NCBI GenBank assembly: GCA_031270015.1
Contig: JAISYH010000011.1
Location: 1-40,670, forward strand
From: Burkholderiales bacterium
GTDB lineage: Bacteria > Pseudomonadota > Gammaproteobacteria > Burkholderiales > Casimicrobiaceae
Length of the DNA: 40,670 nt
Reading direction: 5' to 3'
The first letter of the stretch is position 1. Each line of letters opens with the position of its first letter. The notes under the pieces were generated by a model. The model worked only from the letters and a program-made list of their open reading frames with translations. It was not told the origin of the DNA and did no database searches. This document shows positions 16,282-24,579 of this stretch, piece after piece. The position numbers and the translations under genes are program-made.

Positions 16282-19053
16282 ATGCGAAAAAAACATATTT
16301 TTATTTTAGGTCTGCTGGCAGGTTTTCTTGCTTTGTCGCAGGGTGTATGGGCACTGGGTTTGGGAAAAATGACGGTACATTCGCCGTTGGGACATCCGTT
16401 CAGCGCCCAAATCGAATTGATGGGCACTAAAGAAGAGTTTGCCGATCTCAAAGCCAACATTGCTTCGCCAAGCGTTTATCAGCAGAGAAACTTGGTTTAT
16501 CAGGCGGCGCTGGCGCGCGCGCAAGTAACGATAGAACGCCGTGAAGACGGCAGCGCTTACCTGAAAATCGTATCTTCGAGAGTTGTCGCCGAACCGTATC
16601 TCGATGTTTTGGTCGAAGCCTCTTGGCCTAGCGGACACGCGTTACGCGAATATACAGTATTACTCGACCCGCCGAAACTGGGCGAGCCGGAATCTATCGT
16701 TCCGGCGCAACAAGCGACCGTAGCCGGACGCGCTTCCGCCGCGCCCTCTCCTCCTGCTCCTAGTGTCAGTGTTGCGTCTCAAGAATCGCGCGAACAAGAG
16801 CGGCAAAAACGTTTGCGAGAACTTCAAGCGAAAGCAACTGGCAGCGCTGTTCACCGTTCTGCCACCGGCGACAATACTTATGTGGTCGAGCGCGGCGATA
16901 CGTTGACCGACATTGCGCAGACATTCAAACCCGAAAGCGTTACTATGGAACAGGCGCTGATCGCGCTGTACCAAGCCAATCCGCAGGCATTTCAAGGAAA
17001 GAATATCAACCGCTTACGTGCGGGCGCCGTTATGGAAATTCCTGACGACGATATATTTACGGCGGTAGGGCAAAGACAAGCGCGGCAAACCATCCGCGTA
17101 CAGGTCGATGAATGGCGTAACTATAAAAGAGCGTTGGCGGGCGTTACTCCGCCGCCTACGACGGTACGTGAGCGAACGACCGATGAAGGCACGATCGCGC
17201 CGCGTCCACCAAGTGTAGGAGAAAGGCCGGAAGGAGATCGTGTTGTCGTTTCTGCTGGTTCTGGCGCTGGAGGAAGTGAAGATGTCTCTCGGAGATCGCA
17301 GGAACAGCTCGCTTCCATCGAAAAAGCGCTGAAGGATGAGAAAGATCGCGTTAAAGATCTTGAGGGGCTAGTGACCAAGCTGCAGCAATCCATTGAAATC
17401 AAAAATAGAGATATGGCTGAGATGCAGGAGCGGGCACAGAAGCAAATAGAAGAACTGAAAAAACAGTTGGAAAACCAACAACGTGGCGCTTCACAGCAGT
17501 CGCCACCGATTTCAACGACGGTAACGCCGGCAGAGCCTCCGGCTCCGCCGCAACCTCCGCCGCCTCCGTCTCAGCCTCCGAAGCCACTACCGGATGAAAC
17601 GAAGGTGCCGGCCGTCGTTTCGCCGGGTTCGACTGTCGACCAAACAAGAAGAGAAGAAAAACCTCCGGTTCCGCCGCCTCCGCCGGCCAGACCTGCGCCT
17701 TCGTTTGCAAGCAAGATGATAGGTTTTTTGCAGGACAACTTGCTTTTGATTTTGGGCGCGGTAGTGATTATTGGTGTATTGATCGGCTTCGTGATCTATC
17801 GCCGTCGTCGCTCTGAATCCGACGCGCTTGACAGCATGTTTGGCGCGACCACGACGAATGGTGAAATGATGACCAGTTCCGGTTCGACCTTTAGTTCTTC
17901 GTCGACGGCGGCGCAACCGCCCGCTCCGGGCGTCGCGCCGATGGGTTCGAGGACGAGCAGCGCTGCTGTCGCGCCGAGCAATTCCATTCTGAGCGAATTC
18001 AGCCGCGAAGGGCTGGGAAGCATCGATACAGGCGAAGTCGATCCACTCGCCGAAGCCGATGTTTATCTCGCTTATGGTCGGGCGCAACAGGCGGAAGAAA
18101 TTCTGCAAGACGCGCTCAGGCGCGACAATCAACGTCAAGACGTTTATCTGAAACTGTTGGAAGTACTCGCCGAGCAAAAGAAGACGATGGAGTTTGAAAC
18201 GGCAGCCAACCAGCTTCATAGTTTGTCCGGTGGACAAGGCGATTATTGGCAACGCGCGGTGACGATAGGTCAACGCTTGATGCCTGCCAATCCACTATTC
18301 TCTGGAGGCAGATCGTCGCTCGACATCAACGATTTCATGAATCAACCGACAGCTGTGAAAACGGCGACATCGGCGACCGAACCGTTGGGCTTTGGCGCCG
18401 CTGCAGGTACAGATCCGCGCGGGTTCTCGCCGATGGAATCGGAATCGGTTGCGGAAGCGGTGGCGCGGGCGGCGAGCGCGACGATGGAACGCCGCGTTCT
18501 GGAAGAAAGCGCGCATGACGCCGATAGCGACGATGGGTTGACGTTCGATTTTGATACACCATCCCAAAGCAGCGGTAATCTGGGCGTGGACCTCGATCTT
18601 GAAGAACTGAGCCGTTTCCGCAATTTCGGTAAAGCCGAAGAACAAGTTGATATCTCGGATACGTTTTCCGGTACGACCACGACGCGGACGCCGACGACTG
18701 CGCCGCAGCCGACGACCAGAACGCAACAGCCAACGACGACGCAACAACCTCCGACGACCACCCGACCGACCGTGACGACAGGTTCACCGTCTTCGGCGCT
18801 TGGCGGGACGATCGACGATATTGGTTTGTCGCTGGACGAAAGCATCATTGACGATGAAAGTGTCTTGAGCGTGGGCGGCGCGCCGTTCGATCAAGAAGGA
18901 CAGTGGCACGATGTCGCAACCAAACTGGATTTGGCGCGCGCTTATCAGGCGACTGGCGATATCGAAGCCTGCCGTGAAATCCTCCAAGAAGTTCTAAAAG
19001 AAGGAGATGAACAGCAAAAAGCTGAAGCGAGAGGCATACTGCAGAATCTGTAA
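16282..19053 (+). CDS. fimV: FimV-family polar/peptidoglycan-binding membrane protein
   Basis: A 923-residue inner-membrane protein. FimV homologues organise the cell pole and promote type IV pilus assembly in Pseudomonas. Visible in order: signal peptide (about 1-24, ending GVWA), the conserved N-terminal FimV domain (LGKMTVHSPLGHPFSAQIEL), a LysM peptidoglycan-binding domain (about 197-250), a coiled coil (about 343-400), a proline-rich stretch (about 405-475), one membrane helix (about 480-505), a cytoplasmic TPR-like part (about 590-650), a Thr/Gln/Pro low-complexity segment (about 795-830), and the conserved C-terminal FimV helices (about 875-923). The ATG at 16282 gives the signal peptide; the in-frame start at 16240 is rejected. 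Fits with pilS-pilR in the same window. Confidence 0.93.
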   Translation: MRKKHIFILGLLAGFLALSQGVWALGLGKMTVHSPLGHPFSAQIELMGTKEEFADLKANIASPSVYQQRNLVYQAALARAQVTIERREDGSAYLKIVSSRVVAEPYLDVLVEASWPSGHALREYTVLLDPPKLGEPESIVPAQQATVAGRASAAPSPPAPSVSVASQESREQERQKRLRELQAKATGSAVHRSATGDNTYVVERGDTLTDIAQTFKPESVTMEQALIALYQANPQAFQGKNINRLRAGAVMEIPDDDIFTAVGQRQARQTIRVQVDEWRNYKRALAGVTPPPTTVRERTTDEGTIAPRPPSVGERPEGDRVVVSAGSGAGGSEDVSRRSQEQLASIEKALKDEKDRVKDLEGLVTKLQQSIEIKNRDMAEMQERAQKQIEELKKQLENQQRGASQQSPPISTTVTPAEPPAPPQPPPPPSQPPKPLPDETKVPAVVSPGSTVDQTRREEKPPVPPPPPARPAPSFASKMIGFLQDNLLLILGAVVIIGVLIGFVIYRRRRSESDALDSMFGATTTNGEMMTSSGSTFSSSSTAAQPPAPGVAPMGSRTSSAAVAPSNSILSEFSREGLGSIDTGEVDPLAEADVYLAYGRAQQAEEILQDALRRDNQRQDVYLKLLEVLAEQKKTMEFETAANQLHSLSGGQGDYWQRAVTIGQRLMPANPLFSGGRSSLDINDFMNQPTAVKTATSATEPLGFGAAAGTDPRGFSPMESESVAEAVARAASATMERRVLEESAHDADSDDGLTFDFDTPSQSSGNLGVDLDLEELSRFRNFGKAEEQVDISDTFSGTTTTRTPTTAPQPTTRTQQPTTTQQPPTTTRPTVTTGSPSSALGGTIDDIGLSLDESIIDDESVLSVGGAPFDQEGQWHDVATKLDLARAYQATGDIEACREILQEVLKEGDEQQKAEARGILQNL

Positions 19054-19074
19054 ATTTCATTTGTTCTCCTATAT

Positions 19075-19101
19075 GGGCAACCTTCACGGTTGCCCTTTTT
19101 T
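19075..19101 (+). terminator. Rho-independent terminator of fimV
   Basis: GGGCAACC (19075-19082), loop TTCAC, GGTTGCCC (19088-19095), then six T. It lies 21 bases after the fimV stop and separates fimV from truA. Confidence 0.93.
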
Positions 19102-19144
19102 ATGTTTACGCCTTGAGCGTCTTTAGGCGTTACAATGCGACGTA

Positions 19145-20023
19145 ATGGATATCGACATTACACCTCCCGGGCGTTTCGCGTTTTTGCTTGAATATTTTGG
19201 TGCGCCATTTTGTGGCTGGCAAACGCAGACGAGGCGACAGCAAGACGCGCCGCACTCATCCGCCAACGAACCCAAAAATGGCGTTCAATACGTTGTCGAG
19301 CGCGCAATCTCGGCGATTGCCCAATGCCCTATGCGGGTAGTCGTCGCCGGACGTACCGATGCGGGCGCGCACGCGTCGGCGCAAGTGTGCCACGCCGATA
19401 TTCCGGTAGCGCGTCCGTTGACAGCGTGGGTGCGCGGCGTCAATGCGCATTTGCCCGCTTCGGTCTCGATACTGTGGGCGCAGCCAGTGAATAACGAATT
19501 TCACGCGCGTTTTTCGGCGACGGCGCGGCATTATACGTATTGGCTGGAAAATCGTCCGCAGCGTAGCGGGTTATGGGCGACGCGTGTCGGTTGGTATTCA
19601 CACAATTTGGATGAGCGTAAAATGCACGTTGCCGCGCAAAGCTTGTTGGGCACGCATGATTTCTCATCGTTTCGTTCCGCCGAATGTCAAGCCAAATCGC
19701 CCGTGAAGACCATGAAAGCGTTTACGATTACCCGGTACGGCGATTTCTTGTGTTTTAACTGTACCGGTAATGCATTTTTGCATCACATGGTGCGCAATAT
19801 CATCGGCGCGTTGATTTGGATCGGCAATGACAAAAAACCGGTGGGTTGGTTGGAAGAGCTGCTTGCGTGTCGTGACCGTACGCGAGCTGCTCCAACTTTT
19901 TCCGCCGAGGGGTTGTATTTTAGCGGCATCGATTACGATGACGCTTTCAATCTGCCGCCGACACGCCGCATGCCGCGCTTGGGCGTTGTCGGTCATGATG
20001 TCGCGAGTAAGGATGCGCCGTGA
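19145..20023 (+). CDS. truA: tRNA pseudouridine synthase A
   Basis: Makes pseudouridine at positions 38-40 of the tRNA anticodon arm. The 292 residues include LEYFGAPFCGWQ, the catalytic aspartate D72 in AGRTDAGAHA, FHARFSATARHYTYW, and HHMVRNIIGALIWIG near the end. Compared with E. coli TruA (270 residues, D60), about a dozen extra residues are inserted at about 28-45, between the first strand and the catalytic loop. The ATG at 19145 has no obvious Shine-Dalgarno. In most Betaproteobacteria trpF, trpB and trpA lie between truA and accD; here accD follows after 109 bases. Confidence 0.95.
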   Translation: MDIDITPPGRFAFLLEYFGAPFCGWQTQTRRQQDAPHSSANEPKNGVQYVVERAISAIAQCPMRVVVAGRTDAGAHASAQVCHADIPVARPLTAWVRGVNAHLPASVSILWAQPVNNEFHARFSATARHYTYWLENRPQRSGLWATRVGWYSHNLDERKMHVAAQSLLGTHDFSSFRSAECQAKSPVKTMKAFTITRYGDFLCFNCTGNAFLHHMVRNIIGALIWIGNDKKPVGWLEELLACRDRTRAAPTFSAEGLYFSGIDYDDAFNLPPTRRMPRLGVVGHDVASKDAP

Positions 20024-20132
20024 TTACGGCGCCGGTGTAGAATGAAAACCCGACGATTATCTCGGAAACAGGTGAACGGACGAAGTCGTTCGTGGTAAAA
20101 ATGGCGCTTCGCTTGCCGGAGAAGGAGACAAA

Positions 20133-21002
20133 ATGAGTAGTTGGTTGCAGAAACTGCTTCCGCCACGCATCAAAAGCACGACTGGAGAACGCAAAGGCGT
20201 TCCCGAAGGACTATGGATCAAATGCCCCTCTTGTGAGGAAGTGCTGTACAAGACGGATATCGAAAGCAATCTCAACGTATGCCCAAAATGCGGCTACCAC
20301 GACCGCGTGACCGCGCGTGATCGTATCGAACAATTGTTGAATCCTGAAGGACGTGTCGAAATTGGCGCGGAGATCATGCCGACGGATAGCCTCAAATTCA
20401 AAGACAGCAAAAAGTATCCCGAGCGGTTCGCCGCTGCCCGCAAGCTCACGCATGAAACCGACGCACTGGTTGTCATGCGCGGCATGTTGCTTGAACAACC
20501 GTTGGTGCTGGCTGTTTTTGAGTTCAATTTCATGGGCGGCTCAATGGGCGCGGTGGTTGGCGAAAGATTCGTGCGCGGCGTTCAAGAGGCGATTGAACAC
20601 AACGTCCCGTTCGTGTGCGTTTCAGCTTCCGGCGGCGCGCGTATGCAAGAAGGCGTAGGCTCACTTTTTCAAATGACCAAAACGACGGCATCACTGCAAG
20701 AATTGAGTAAAAAGAAATTGCCGTTCATTTCATTGTTGACCGATCCGACGATGGGTGGCGTTTCTGCCAGTTTCGCTTTCGTCGCCGATATTGTGCTTGC
20801 GGAACCGGGGGCATTGATCGGCTTTGCCGGACCGCGCGTGATCGAACAAACTGTGCGCGAAAAGTTACCCGAAGGTTTCCAACGCGCTGAATTTCTGCTT
20901 GAAAAAGGTGCGCTCGATCGTATCGTCGATCGCCGTCATCTCCGTGCGGAATTGGCGCAAATTTTGGGGCTACTGACCAAAAAACAAAAGCCTATCCATT
21001 AA
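20133..21002 (+). CDS. accD: Acetyl-CoA carboxylase carboxyltransferase subunit beta
   Basis: Beta subunit of the carboxyltransferase that moves the carboxyl group from biotin to acetyl-CoA, making malonyl-CoA. The 289 residues contain an N-terminal zinc ribbon with two Cys pairs (CPSCEEVLY and CPKCGYHDR), then the crotonase-like fold with [38 protein letters not shown] and [17 protein letters not shown]. The Shine-Dalgarno GGAGAAGGAG precedes the ATG. It ends at a strong terminator instead of continuing into folC, the usual neighbour in relatives. accA is not in the window. Confidence 0.97.
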   Translation: MSSWLQKLLPPRIKSTTGERKGVPEGLWIKCPSCEEVLYKTDIESNLNVCPKCGYHDRVTARDRIEQLLNPEGRVEIGAEIMPTDSLKFKDSKKYPERFAAARKLTHETDALVVMRGMLLEQPLVLAVFEFNFMGGSMGAVVGERFVRGVQEAIEHNVPFVCVSASGGARMQEGVGSLFQMTKTTASLQELSKKKLPFISLLTDPTMGGVSASFAFVADIVLAEPGALIGFAGPRVIEQTVREKLPEGFQRAEFLLEKGALDRIVDRRHLRAELAQILGLLTKKQKPIH

Positions 21003-21037
21003 ACAAAAAAGCGGGTAATTCCCGCTTTTTTGTTTAA
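20999..21037. terminator. Bidirectional terminator between accD and fabI
   Basis: A 17-base arm TTAAACAAAAAAGCGGG (20999-21015) pairs perfectly with 21021-21037 across loop TAATT. The arm overlaps the accD stop codon. A- and T-runs on each side let it end both accD (plus) and fabI (minus). Confidence 0.93.
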
Positions 21038-21076
21038 TGGTTGACTTTCCTGGAGATAGATCGTATTTCTCGCGCA

Positions 21077-21862
21077 TCATTCGTCGAGTCCTACGGCGAT
21101 GGACGAATAGCCACAATCAACATAGGTAATTTCGGCAGTGATCGCGCTTGACCAATCGGAAAAATAGAACGCTGCGACATTACCAATTTCTTCGATGGTG
21201 ACATTGCGGCGTAACGGCGATACGTGTTCGACATGCTTGAAAATTTTGGAAAAGCTGCCGATGCCTGCGGCGGCGAGGCTTTTAATCGGACCCGCAGAAA
21301 TCGCGTTGACGCGCAATCCTTCCGGTCCCAGACACGACGCCATATAGCGAACATTGGCTTCCAGACTGGCTTTGGCAACGCCCATCAGATTGTAGTTCGG
21401 AATCGCTTTCATCGCGCCCAAGTAAGATAGCGTCAGCAGCGATCCGGCGCGTCCTTGCATCAATGGTCGCGCACCTTTCGCCAACGCTGGAAAACTATAG
21501 CTGGAAATGTCGTGCGCGATGCGAAAGGCATCGCGAGTAACGCCGTCGATGAAATCGCCTGAAATCGATTCGCGTGGCGCGAACGCGACAGAATGCAGCA
21601 AGCCGTCCAACGCGCCCCATTGTTTGCCGAGACAGTCAAACAATGCTTCGATCTGTTCATCCGAAGAAACGTCGCACGGAAGAATCAGTTTTGCATCGAA
21701 TTCCGCCGCCAATTTTTCGACACGCTCTTTGACGTCGCTGTTCATGTAAGTGAATGCTAACTGTGCGCCTTCACGGTGGCAAGCTTTGGCGACGCCATAG
21801 GCTATCGAACGGTTCGAAAGCATACCAGTAATCAGAATTTTTTTATGGTTGAGCAATCCCAT
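21077..21862 (-). CDS. fabI: Enoyl-[acyl-carrier-protein] reductase (NADH) FabI
   Basis: Catalyses the last reduction in each cycle of fatty acid elongation; target of triclosan-type inhibitors. The 261 residues show the modified nucleotide loop GMLSNRSIAYGVA, CDVSSDEQI, the SVAFAP segment, and the catalytic Y147, Y157 and K164 (E. coli numbering plus one). The segment AGPIKSLAAAGI is the mobile substrate loop. The ATG at 21862 has AAGGA eight bases upstream; an in-frame TTG at 21880 is rejected. Last gene of the nadD-rsfS-rlmH-lipoprotein-fabI run, with terminator 20999-21037 behind it. C250 replaces the Gly more usual in the terminal VDGG motif. Confidence 0.96.
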   Translation of the reverse strand: MGLLNHKKILITGMLSNRSIAYGVAKACHREGAQLAFTYMNSDVKERVEKLAAEFDAKLILPCDVSSDEQIEALFDCLGKQWGALDGLLHSVAFAPRESISGDFIDGVTRDAFRIAHDISSYSFPALAKGARPLMQGRAGSLLTLSYLGAMKAIPNYNLMGVAKASLEANVRYMASCLGPEGLRVNAISAGPIKSLAAAGIGSFSKIFKHVEHVSPLRRNVTIEEIGNVAAFYFSDWSSAITAEITYVDCGYSSIAVGLDE

Positions 21863-21904
21863 GAGTGTTTCCTTGTTCAATCTAAATCTAAACTAAAAAT
21901 TTTA

Positions 21905-22483
21905 TTAAAAAACCGGACCAAGCGGATCAAGCAGCGAAACGGGCGCTTCGAAAACACCGCAAGCAACGACATCGTTACGAACATCGGGCTTGAGTTCTTC
22001 GGCTTTTCTTCCGCTGAAAACCAAAACGCTGCGATGGTGAAATACGGCGATGCCATGTTCCGCAGGGTTAGGCAAACGTACCACGATTTGCGCGCTGCCG
22101 GTAGAAGGGTTAGGACTGAGCGGCGGAATCCAAGCATCGGCTTTCGTGCCTTCCGGCGTATCGGGCGGCAGCCAGATTTTACCGGCAGAAAAAGCATTGG
22201 GTGAAGTGCAATTGCCGTTATCATAAAAGGCGATCAAATAATCCCCGGGCATGGCGCCGCCGATCGTACTCGAAACTAACCAATACTTTCCTTTTGCCGA
22301 GATGGTAACCGTTCCTCGAACGCCAGCGCCACCTTTCCCGATCAGTCGCGCTTCCAGCATATTTTTTGCCTGTTCGGGTTGAGAGTCGTCGGCAGGCATG
22401 TTTGCCGATCGACCGCCGCAAGCGGCGACAAAGCAAGCCAGCAAAAACAGAAAAAGCATTCGTTTCACTTGGATGAAGTCCAT
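21905..22483 (-). CDS. Lipoprotein with a Cu/Zn superoxide dismutase-like fold lacking copper ligands
   Basis: A 192-residue predicted lipoprotein: signal segment about 7-21, lipobox V-A-A-C with lipidated C22. The rest follows the SodC pattern: a GVRGTVTI strand, then GDYLIAFYDNGNC where SodC has G-x-H-G-F-H-I-H-E-x-G-D-C, then SAGKIWLPP for SAGGHFNP, RSVLVFSG for RSVVVHAG, and VVACGVFE for RIACGVI. The disulfide pair is kept (C92, C175), but all four copper-ligand histidines are replaced (A85, Y87, I103, F156). Superoxide dismutation is therefore not expected. The role may be structural or periplasmic binding. Homology is by motif reading, not by a search. Confidence 0.75.
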   Translation of the reverse strand: MDFIQVKRMLFLFLLACFVAACGGRSANMPADDSQPEQAKNMLEARLIGKGGAGVRGTVTISAKGKYWLVSSTIGGAMPGDYLIAFYDNGNCTSPNAFSAGKIWLPPDTPEGTKADAWIPPLSPNPSTGSAQIVVRLPNPAEHGIAVFHHRSVLVFSGRKAEELKPDVRNDVVACGVFEAPVSLLDPLGPVF

Positions 22484-22534
22484 GTTCAAATCAAGGCGTA
22501 ATGATAGGCTAGACGCACGATTTTCGCATCTAAA

Positions 22535-23002
22535 TTATTCTCTATGGTAAGGATGCCCGTTGATTAAACTGATGGCGCGGTATAGCTGTTCAATGACGAG
22601 TATTCGCGCAATGCCATGCGGTATCGTGAGATTAGAAAGAGACCACAAGCGATCGGCGCGAGCCTTGAACTCGGCGTCCACGCCGTCGGCGCTGCCGATG
22701 ATCAACGCCACATCGCGCGCTGCGGCACGCCAGTTTTGCAGATGTTTGGCAAGTTCCGTGGTCGTCCAAGATTGTCCGCGCTCGTCGAGGACGACACGCA
22801 TCGCGTCGCCGGTTGCCGCGTCGATTCGCCTGGCTTCCAGCGACAAAAGCTGCGCGACACTTCTTCCATGATTTCGCGCTTCTGGTTTGAGTTCGATGAA
22901 ATCGAGCGACCAATCGCGCGGCAAGCGTTTCAAGTATTCAGCGACACCGTCGTTGACCCAGTTGGGCAAACGTGTGCCGAATGTGACGATTTTCAAGCGC
23001 AT
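22535..23002 (-). CDS. rlmH: 23S rRNA (pseudouridine-1915-N3)-methyltransferase RlmH
   Basis: Methylates pseudouridine 1915 in helix 69 of 23S rRNA on assembled ribosomes. The 155 residues equal the E. coli length. A SPOUT-type fold is indicated by LDERGQSWTTTELA, the SAM-binding knot IIGSADGVD, and the C-terminal LVIEQLYRAISLINGHPYHRE that typifies the family. It follows rsfS by seven bases. In many Betaproteobacteria maf and rng come next; here the SOD-like lipoprotein follows after 51 bases. Confidence 0.97.
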   Translation of the reverse strand: MRLKIVTFGTRLPNWVNDGVAEYLKRLPRDWSLDFIELKPEARNHGRSVAQLLSLEARRIDAATGDAMRVVLDERGQSWTTTELAKHLQNWRAAARDVALIIGSADGVDAEFKARADRLWSLSNLTIPHGIARILVIEQLYRAISLINGHPYHRE

Positions 23003-23009
23003 AGATGGA

Positions 23010-23375
23010 TCACGCCATGGCGCCGGAACGCTTAGGCGTCGGCGGTGTCCACAATTCCTCGAGATTGTAGTAAGCTCGCACGGCAGGTTGCATTACGTGA
23101 ATCACGACAGAATCGGCGTCGACAAGCACCCATTCGCCGGTTTCTTCGCCTTCGACGCCGAGAATTTCCGAACCGGCTTCTTTGAGTTTGTCGCGTACGT
23201 GATTCGCCAGCGCGCGCGTTTGCCGCGCCGAAGACGCGCTGGCGATGATCAACGTGTCGTAAAGTGAAGTCAATGAACGGACATCGAGCACGGCGATGTC
23301 TCGCGCTTTGATGTCTTCGAGCGCCGCAACGGCAATTTTTTCAAAGTGTTGGATATCAGATTGTTTTGCGATCAT
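23010..23375 (-). CDS. rsfS: Ribosomal silencing factor RsfS
   Basis: Binds ribosomal protein uL14 and blocks subunit joining in stationary phase or starvation. The 121 residues have the family core: AALEDIKARDIAVLDVR, SLTSLYDTLIIASASSARQTRALANHV, and the GEETGEWVLVDADSVVIHVM strand followed by RAYYNLEELW. It lies five bases after nadD and seven before rlmH, the standard nadD-rsfS-rlmH arrangement, and is surely co-transcribed with both. Confidence 0.97.
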   Translation of the reverse strand: MIAKQSDIQHFEKIAVAALEDIKARDIAVLDVRSLTSLYDTLIIASASSARQTRALANHVRDKLKEAGSEILGVEGEETGEWVLVDADSVVIHVMQPAVRAYYNLEELWTPPTPKRSGAMA

Positions 23376-23380
23376 GTATG

Positions 23381-24022
23381 TTAGGAAAGATTCAAATAAA
23401 GGTTCTTTTGGGCAATATAGGATAAAACAGGTTCAGGAAGCAAATTTTGGATGCGCTCGGCGTGGTGATCGGCAATGGCGGCGCGAATCGCCGATGACGA
23501 TGCCGGATGTGGCGAAAACGGTAGACGAAAAACCAAACCGGCAGTTTGTTCATAGGACGTGTGGTGATCAGGCGCTTCACGATCAACCGCAAAATCGGGC
23601 AATATGATGTTTTCGGATAGTCGGGTAGCTACGACGAAATGCGCGTAATCAAACAATTCCTGCCAGCGATGCCAAATCGGCAGAAGCGCGAAAGCGTCTT
23701 CTCCGACCACCCAAAACAATGAGGCTTGCGGCATCTCGCTTTTCAAGGATTGCAACGTGTGTAATGTGTAATTGGGGGAAGACGAACGGATTTCTCTTTC
23801 ATCGACGCATAAACCGGGATGATCGTGCAAAGCCAGACGCAACATCGTAAGGCGATCGTCAATACTGGCAAAGGGCGCGTTGCGGTGTACCGGAACGGCA
23901 ACGGGAATTAGACGCATTTCGTCGAGACAGAGAAAACTCCGCGCAAATTCGGCTATCGTCAAGTGCCCGTCATGGACGGGATCGAAAGTGCCGCCTAAAC
24001 AGCCGATGCGTGGTCCTTGCAC
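23381..24022 (-). CDS. nadD: Nicotinate-nucleotide adenylyltransferase
   Basis: Adenylates nicotinate mononucleotide to deamido-NAD in NAD synthesis. The 213 residues start with the nucleotidyltransferase motif GGTFDPVHDGHL and carry VVGEDAFALLPIWHRW and the C-terminal ASSSAIRAAI (for ISSTxIR). The start is GTG at 24022, chosen because it places the GGTFDPVH motif ten residues in, as in relatives; the Shine-Dalgarno is weak. First gene of a minus-strand run ending with fabI, with 148 bases to the divergent cytochrome gene. Confidence 0.96.
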   Translation of the reverse strand: MQGPRIGCLGGTFDPVHDGHLTIAEFARSFLCLDEMRLIPVAVPVHRNAPFASIDDRLTMLRLALHDHPGLCVDEREIRSSSPNYTLHTLQSLKSEMPQASLFWVVGEDAFALLPIWHRWQELFDYAHFVVATRLSENIILPDFAVDREAPDHHTSYEQTAGLVFRLPFSPHPASSSAIRAAIADHHAERIQNLLPEPVLSYIAQKNLYLNLS

Positions 24023-24170
24023 AATAAAATTGATGGCCCTTATAAAAAATGTAAATGCCTTTGTTAGGCAACGTTTGTTTAATGAGATTACAAAATGAAT
24101 CTAAATATTAGAAAAAGAGAACATATTGTGATAGATTATATCTGCTTTATTTTCCTTAGGAGGATTTCCC

Positions 24171-24485
24171 ATGAAAAAAATATGGTTGGCGCTTCCACTT
24201 GCTGCGTTTGTTGTTTCTGCTCCATCGTTTGCTCAAACCGGAGAAGAGTTGACAAAAACGCATAGATGTACAGCGTGTCATAAAGTCGATAAAAAATCAA
24301 TCGGTCCCGCGTATCAAGAAATCGCTAAGAAGTACGCTGGCGATGCTGGCGCTCCGGCAGTGATGGCAGAACGTATCAAGAAGGGAAGCCGAGGAGTTTG
24401 GGGTCCTGCGCCGATGACGCCGAACGCCAATGTTCCCGATGAAGACCTCAAGAAGATAATTGATTACATCATGCAAGTGAAATAA
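24171..24485 (+). CDS. Small periplasmic class I cytochrome c
   Basis: A 104-residue precursor with signal peptide (about 1-21, cleaved after SFA) and one haem site C33-T-A-C36-H37. The axial methionine is probably M82 in GPAPMTPN, and IGPAY and the C-terminal LKKIIDYIMQVK helix fit the c-551/c8 type of small electron carriers. The Shine-Dalgarno TAGGAGGA is strong. It stands alone and ends at terminator 24501-24536. Likely an electron shuttle to a terminal oxidase or to the cytochrome c peroxidase at 9030; partner assignment is inference. Confidence 0.92.
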   Translation: MKKIWLALPLAAFVVSAPSFAQTGEELTKTHRCTACHKVDKKSIGPAYQEIAKKYAGDAGAPAVMAERIKKGSRGVWGPAPMTPNANVPDEDLKKIIDYIMQVK

Positions 24486-24500
24486 TTGTTTTTATTTTTC

Positions 24501-24536
24501 AACAAAAAAGCTACGATGGATCGTAGCTTTTTTGTT
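24501..24536. terminator. Bidirectional terminator between cytochrome c and the beta-propeller gene
   Basis: AACAAAAAAGCTACGA (24501-24516) pairs perfectly with 24521-24536 across loop TGGA. It lies 15 bases after the cytochrome stop and 43 bases past the stop of the convergent minus-strand gene. Confidence 0.92.
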
Positions 24537-24579
24537 TGTCCGTTTTGTTGATACGTTTTATACGCCGCAACCATTGATT

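Noticed and set aside
17587-18848. Several long minus-strand frames opposite fimV
   Set aside because: They arise from the biased Pro/Thr/Ala codon composition of fimV; fimV itself has signal peptide, LysM and a membrane helix.
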